Below the pieces are notes generated by a model. The model made no database searches. It saw nothing but the letters and a program-made list of their open reading frames with translations, and had not been told where the DNA came from. From a bacterium (lineage in GTDB: Bacteria; UBP18; UBA7526), in contig JAUXAI010000021.1 in assembly GCA_030619985.1 (NCBI GenBank), positions 1 to 17,640 on the forward strand: 17,640 nt of DNA, written 5' to 3'. The position numbers and the translations under genes were made by a program. Shown here one piece after another: positions 14,566 to 17,640 of this stretch (within the stretch, counting starts at the first letter, position 1; each line of letters opens with the position of its first letter).

Positions 14566-14625
14566 AAGAAGATAGATACAGATGGGGATGGAATCCCTGA
14601 TACCTACGTTATTGAGGAAAAATAG
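14566..14625 (+). pseudogene. Remnant 3' end of a lost comEA-like gene (DTDGDGIPDT tail)
   Basis: Reading from 14566, the frame encodes KKIDTDGDGIPDTYVIEEK and a TAG stop at 14623-14625. The tail of the ComEA-like protein is VKVDTDGDGIPDTWVTKPQ, and both lie just before a ComEC-like hydrolase gene. Across the ten codons of DTDGDGIPDT there are five base differences, all in third positions and all synonymous. No ATG lies upstream in this frame; it runs back through the terminator to a stop at 14479. A TTG at 14536 could in principle start a 29-codon peptide, but that seems unlikely. It is best read as the surviving end of a duplicated gene. Confidence 0.6.
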
Positions 14626-14626
14626 A

Positions 14627-15478
14627 GTGGGCGAACCCCTTCTTAGAAAGCTACTCCTTACTCTTCTCATCGCCTCATTTCTTCTCCTGACCGTCTTCTC
14701 CCTCTCTGCCCAGAATTACCTCCGGGTCACTTTCATCGACGTTGGGGAAGGGGATAGCTGCCTCATCCAGACCCCGGGAGGGAAGAATATCATAATCGAT
14801 GGAGGGAAGACGAACCAAGGAAAGAAGATTCTCTCCTTCCTGAAGAAGAAGAAGATAAGGAAGATAGATACTATGGTGGCTACCCACCCAGATATGGACC
14901 ACATCGGAGGACTATTGGCCATTTTAGATAGCAATATCGAGATTGAAAATGTCCTGGACTCTGGCCATAAGCATACCTCCTATGCCTATCAAGACTTCCT
15001 GCTCAAGGTGGCGGAAAGGAAAGATATAAAGTACTACCAACCGAGGGCGGGTCAGATATTCGATTGGGGGGAGGGATTGAAGGTCCAGGTCCTGAGCCCA
15101 GCCCATCTCTTTCACAACGCCAACGACTCCTCCATAGTCATCAAACTCACCTATGGCTTAACCTCCTTCCTGTTTACTGGAGATGCTGGCTATCCCGCAG
15201 AGGACGAGATGGTAGCCAACTTCAGGAAAGGGCTAAAGAGCACCATCCTGAAGGCCGGCCACCATGGGGCAAAGACCTCCACCTCTTCCTCTTTCTTAAA
15301 TTATGTCAGACCAAGAGTAGCCATAATCAGTGTTGGCCCCAACTCCTACGGCCATCCCGTTCCCAAGGTTCTCAATAGATTAAAAGAGATAGGAGCCAAG
15401 GTCTATAGAACGGATGAGAGAGGGAATATTACCATAACTACTGATGGAAAGAAGTGCTGGATAGAGACTAAGCGATAG
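14627..15478 (+). CDS. Exported ComEC/Rec2-type metallo-beta-lactamase hydrolase (copy 1)
   Basis: The product is 283 residues from GTG 14627, which has GAGG ten bases upstream. The frame also opens at ATG 14582, but those codons overlap the remnant gene tail and add nothing conserved. A signal peptide or anchor (about 8-28) is followed by the hydrolase fold seen at the C-terminus of ComEC: YLRVTFIDVGEGDSCLIQTP, IIIDGG, the metal motif HPDMDH (87-92), NDSSIVIKL, FLFTGDAG, HHGAKTS (His212-His213) and SYGHPVPKVL. All expected metal ligands are present. ComEC uses this domain as a proposed nuclease on the strand that is not taken up. Here it is stand-alone, exported, and lacks the channel-forming competence domain. 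A nuclease or phosphodiesterase role is inference from family. It opens a new transcription unit after the terminator. Confidence 0.85.
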   Translation: MGEPLLRKLLLTLLIASFLLLTVFSLSAQNYLRVTFIDVGEGDSCLIQTPGGKNIIIDGGKTNQGKKILSFLKKKKIRKIDTMVATHPDMDHIGGLLAILDSNIEIENVLDSGHKHTSYAYQDFLLKVAERKDIKYYQPRAGQIFDWGEGLKVQVLSPAHLFHNANDSSIVIKLTYGLTSFLFTGDAGYPAEDEMVANFRKGLKSTILKAGHHGAKTSTSSSFLNYVRPRVAIISVGPNSYGHPVPKVLNRLKEIGAKVYRTDERGNITITTDGKKCWIETKR

Positions 15479-15496
15479 GGAAGGAGAGTGAAATAA

Positions 15497-16093
15497 ATGT
15501 CCTTTTCTTCTGGTCAGAGAGTGGTGGTTATTGTCCTTTTCCTGGCTTTTCTCTCTGGGGGAGGGGTTTTGGGTTATCGGATTATGAAGGAGTATCCAGA
15601 AATTACTTCCCAGCAGATAGAAGTCTTCCCTGAAATTACCCCCCCACCTATTATTCCCCCACCTATTATTCCCCAACCTATTGAAGAACCGGTCTTACTC
15701 AGACCAGTAGTGGTGACAGAGAAGACTCCCATCAGGAAACTGGCGAGAAGGGAGAAAGAAAAACTCCAGAAGGCCTTGAAGATAAATATCAATACCGCCT
15801 CTTTAGAGGAATTGCAGAAGATACCCTATATCGGTTCTAAAAGGGCAGAGAAGATTATCAGTGGTCGACCCTACCAAAGTATTGAAGATATAATGGATGT
15901 TCATGGGTTTGGGGAAAAAACCCTTGAGAAGATAAAGGATTACATTACCGTTACCGGCAAGGGATTAGCGGAATATAAGCCTCCCGCGGAGAGGGTTAAA
16001 TCTATAGAAGAAAGTAAAAAGAAGGTAAAAATCGTAAAAGTAGATACCGACGGGGATGGCATTCCCGATACCTGGGTCACCAAACCTCAGTAA
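15497..16093 (+). CDS. comEA: ComEA-like membrane-anchored helix-hairpin-helix protein with DxDxDG tail
   Basis: The product is 198 residues. ATG 15497 has AAGGAGAG about ten bases upstream, 18 bases after the previous stop. One membrane helix (about 8-27) is followed by a Pro/Ile linker with PPPII repeats, a basic helix, and a pair of helix-hairpin-helix motifs: ININTASLEELQKIPYIGSK, then GRPYQSIEDIMDVHGFGEKT. This is the DNA-binding core of ComEA, which holds incoming double-stranded DNA at the membrane. The extra C-terminus ends VDTDGDGIPDTWVTKPQ, a calcium-loop-like DxDxDG motif of the thrombospondin-3 type, not part of typical ComEA. The same tail survives as a remnant at 14566. Its position between two ComEC-type hydrolases supports a DNA-processing role. 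ComEA-family assignment is firm and competence is inferred. Confidence 0.85.
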   Translation: MSFSSGQRVVVIVLFLAFLSGGGVLGYRIMKEYPEITSQQIEVFPEITPPPIIPPPIIPQPIEEPVLLRPVVVTEKTPIRKLARREKEKLQKALKININTASLEELQKIPYIGSKRAEKIISGRPYQSIEDIMDVHGFGEKTLEKIKDYITVTGKGLAEYKPPAERVKSIEESKKKVKIVKVDTDGDGIPDTWVTKPQ

Positions 16094-16337
16094 GAAGTAA
16101 CAAGTTAACAAGGATACAAGTTAACAAGATTGTCCAAAGTCGTTGGTAGTTGGGTTAGGGCAAAGTAGTGAGTTTGGTAGTTGGGTAAGGGTTAGGTGTT
16201 TAAAGACCAACTACCTAACCCAACAACTAAACCAACAACCTAACCTTAACCCTAACCAAATGTTTTCTTATTTACTTGTCAACTTATCAACTAATCAACT
16301 TGTCAACTTATTAACTCCCGAACGGAGTGAGGGTCAG
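16094..16337 (+). repeat. Large nested dyad of degenerate repeats upstream of hydrolase copy 2
   Basis: Outer arms: ACAAGTTAACAAG words (about 16100-16133) face CTTGTCAACTT and ATCAACTAATCAACTTG (about 16277-16315). Inner arms: GGTAGTTGGGTTAGGG (16145-16160) and GGTAGTTGGGTAAGGG face CCAACTACCTAACCCAACAAC (16208-16228) and ACCTAACCTTAACCC. The ends GAAGTAACAAG (16094-16104) and CCGAACGGAGTGAGG (16318-16332) match those of the spacer at 2459-2594. ACTCC-CGAAC-GGAGT at the right end can fold over the Shine-Dalgarno of the next gene. The frame happens to stay open through the repeat, giving a false N-terminal extension of that gene. Confidence 0.78.
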
Positions 16338-17423
16338 ATGGTTGAGGCCTATGGAGTAGAGAAAGGGCCAGAAAAAAAGTCAAATAAAGGATTCTTCTCT
16401 CTAGTCATTATTCTGCTCCTACTTGCTTCCTCTACCTGGGGCTTAGCCTTAAATGCCAACTGGCGCCAGGTGCTTTATGCTCCCTTTAAGGAGGCCTCTC
16501 TTCCCAGCCCCGTAGAGACTGATAAGGAGGCCTCTCTTCCCAGCCCTGTAGAGATTGAAGAGGAGGCCTTTCTTCCCAGCCCCATAGAGATTGAAGAGGT
16601 ATATAAATCACCCGATGAGCTGACTATCACCTACTTCGATGTCGGCCAGGGATTGGCCCACCTCATCCAGATCCCTTCAGGAAAGGTAATTATCTATGAT
16701 GCCGGAGAGGGAACGGACCCGGATCATAAGTATACCAAGTATCGCAATGCGGGAGCGAAGGCCATCCTTCCTGTCTTAAGAGGAGAACATATCAAGAAAA
16801 TTGATGTTATTGTTGGTTCCCATCCCCACAGCGACCACCTGGGAGGCTTCCTCTTCATATTGAGTAGTGACGAGTTCGAAGTAGGAGAGATTTTAGATCC
16901 GGGCATGGTCCACTCCACCCCCACCTATAATGCTTTTCTGGAACTGATAGAGAAAAAGGAGATGCCCTATCGCATTGTGAGGGATGGGGATATCCTGGAT
17001 TGGGGCTCGGATGTCTTCGTCCAGGTCCTCTCTCCTCCCAAAGGCGAATTATGGGATCACGCCAATGAAAACTCGGTGACCATAAAGTTAGTCTATGGCA
17101 AGACCAGCTTCCTCTTCACGGGAGATATTGAGAAGAGAGCCATTAATAGGCTCATCGATGTGTATGGCCCGCAGATAAAGGCAGATGTTGTTCAGGTCCC
17201 CCATCATGGTTCTAACACTTCAAACGATAGGGACTTCATTGGATTGGTGGGGGCGGCCCATGCCGTGACCAGTGGTACTGGGGGAGAGCCCTTCGGTCAT
17301 CCCACCCCAGAGACCTGCAGGAGATGGAGGGAGGTCGGGGCCCAGATGCATCAGACCCATCTGGATGGAAATATCACCATTATGAGTGATGGGAAGAATA
17401 TAAGCGTAAGGACTATGAGGTAG
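16338..17423 (+). CDS. Exported ComEC/Rec2-type metallo-beta-lactamase hydrolase (copy 2)
   Basis: The product is 361 residues from ATG 16338, preceded by GGAGTGAGG at five bases. The frame extends upstream to 16143, but that part is repeat sequence and is rejected. A membrane helix (about 17-35) is followed by a linker with three 12-residue units beginning EASLPSPVE or EAFLPSPIE. The catalytic fold has TITYFDVGQGLAHLIQIP, IIYDAGEG, HPHSDHLGG (His162 onward), NSVTIKLVYGKTSFLFTGD, PHHGSNTS (His289-His290) and FGHPTPE. It is clearly homologous to copy 1, with the fuller HxHxDH motif and a longer loop after IIYDAGEG. The two copies differ throughout, so duplication is old. Likely substrate is nucleic acid, as proposed for ComEC; this is inference. 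Confidence 0.86.
   Translation: MVEAYGVEKGPEKKSNKGFFSLVIILLLLASSTWGLALNANWRQVLYAPFKEASLPSPVETDKEASLPSPVEIEEEAFLPSPIEIEEVYKSPDELTITYFDVGQGLAHLIQIPSGKVIIYDAGEGTDPDHKYTKYRNAGAKAILPVLRGEHIKKIDVIVGSHPHSDHLGGFLFILSSDEFEVGEILDPGMVHSTPTYNAFLELIEKKEMPYRIVRDGDILDWGSDVFVQVLSPPKGELWDHANENSVTIKLVYGKTSFLFTGDIEKRAINRLIDVYGPQIKADVVQVPHHGSNTSNDRDFIGLVGAAHAVTSGTGGEPFGHPTPETCRRWREVGAQMHQTHLDGNITIMSDGKNISVRTMR
16491..16598 (+). repeat. Three 36-base tandem repeats in the hydrolase copy 2 linker
   Basis: The unit starts GAGGCCTCTCTTCCCAGCCC and encodes 12 residues (EASLPSPVETDK, EASLPSPVEIEE, EAFLPSPIEIEE). It is in frame, between the membrane helix and the catalytic domain, and acts as a variable-length spacer. 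Confidence 0.9.
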
Positions 17424-17440
17424 AAAGAAGGTCTAATGGG

Positions 17441-17567
17441 ATGAACCCCGCACCTCCTACTGTATTTATCATATTTATCTTTTGAAAATAGAAGAAGCGA
17501 GAACTGGATTGAGTTTACCAAGTACAACACAGAATCTTATTGAATTATAAGGAAGGTGCGGGATGAA
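17441..17567 (+). repeat. Palindromic spacer element abutting the start of the last gene, sister of 1734-1923
   Basis: CCCGCACCT (17447-17455) is the exact reverse complement of AGGTGCGGG (17554-17562), which runs right up to the ATG at 17563. GGGATGAA flanks both sides (17438-17445 and 17560-17567). The right arm includes GGAAGG, a usable Shine-Dalgarno. The arms differ from those at 1740-1748 and 1910-1918 by one base pair (C-G there, A-T here), with pairing kept. The interior, AT-rich and about 97 bases, is not visibly similar to the other copy. Confidence 0.65.
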
Positions 17568-17640
17568 GAAGAGTAGGAGGTGGTGGGTGAGTCTGGTCAT
17601 CGTAGCCGTTCTCTTAGTGGGAGTAATCGGGATTATCACC
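17563..17640 (+). CDS. Start of a membrane or exported protein, cut by the right edge
   Basis: ATG 17563 opens a frame of 26 codons to the window end: MKKSRRWWVSLVIVAVLL continuing VGVIGIIT. This is a basic start followed by a hydrophobic helix, that is, a signal peptide or membrane anchor. GGAAGG lies six bases upstream inside the palindromic element. Too little is visible for a family call. It follows hydrolase copy 2 in the same direction. Confidence 0.6.
   Translation, partial: MKKSRRWWVSLVIVAVLLVGVIGIIT

Noticed and set aside
14582-14626. Upstream ATG start for hydrolase copy 1
   Set aside because: These codons overlap, in another frame, the conserved remnant tail. GTG 14627 has an upstream GAGG and begins a normal signal peptide.
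16200-16260. Telomere-like CCTAACCCTAACC words
   Set aside because: They are the complementary arm of the GGTAGTTGGGTTAGGG dyad and are irregular, so resemblance to telomere repeats is chance.
16143-16337. 65-codon N-terminal extension of hydrolase copy 2
   Set aside because: It translates the dyad repeat into Asn/Gln/Leu-rich sequence. The ATG at 16338 has a good Shine-Dalgarno and precedes a normal membrane anchor.

Overview
The window is a dense, almost entirely plus-strand gene cluster from a Gram-negative (diderm) bacterium. The evidence for a diderm is an outer-membrane secretin (PilQ), a PorV-type outer-membrane barrel, AMIN-domain proteins and several exported proteins. It reads as a type IV pilus (T4P) assembly locus followed by exported competence-type proteins. 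I cannot name the organism. Fused or decorated Pil proteins and spacers full of palindromic repeats suggest an uncultured candidate-phylum lineage, but that is only an impression.

Layout. Bases 3-1733 hold a PilM-PilN fusion that is cut by the left edge. PilO follows at 1919-2458 and a PilP/GspC-like inner-membrane protein with an acidic helical tail at 2595-3494. Next come a three-repeat Ig-like exported protein (3516-4733), a TPR-AMIN protein (4730-6085), a small HEAT-repeat protein (6089-6613) and a PorV/UPF0164-like barrel (6610-7515). An OB-fold lipoprotein-like gene (7681-8088) overlaps a clostripain-family (C11) protease (8085-9710), and the secretin PilQ is at 9751-11766. A TPR protein (12071-13210) and a membrane sensor with a GAF domain (13227-14471) end in a clear rho-independent terminator at 14538-14565. 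The last part carries two stand-alone exported ComEC-type metallo-beta-lactamase hydrolases (14627-15478 and 16338-17423) on either side of a ComEA-like helix-hairpin-helix protein (15497-16093). A new gene begins at 17563 and runs off the right edge.

How the genes work together. PilM/N/O/P form the inner-membrane alignment complex that links the cytoplasmic motor to PilQ. The TPR and AMIN proteins are plausible pilotins or peptidoglycan-binding helpers. ComEA and the ComEC-like hydrolases suggest the pilus serves DNA uptake or processing, which is an inference. The motor ATPases, PilC and the pilins are not in the window.

The most unusual feature is in the spacers. Most gene junctions overlap or are under about 40 bases, but seven spacers exceed 100 bases, and six of these are packed with inverted-repeat elements. 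Two (1734-1920 and 17441-17563) share complementary ends that carry the Shine-Dalgarno and abut the ATG of the next gene; they look inserted at an ATGAA start with that word duplicated. Others are dyads of degenerate 7-9-base words, where the word differs between loci while the architecture, and in places the ends or core, are shared. One such dyad lies in frame inside the C11 protease. The seventh spacer holds the terminator and the last codons of a vanished gene whose tail matches the ComEA-like protein, implying a former tandem comEA-hydrolase duplication.
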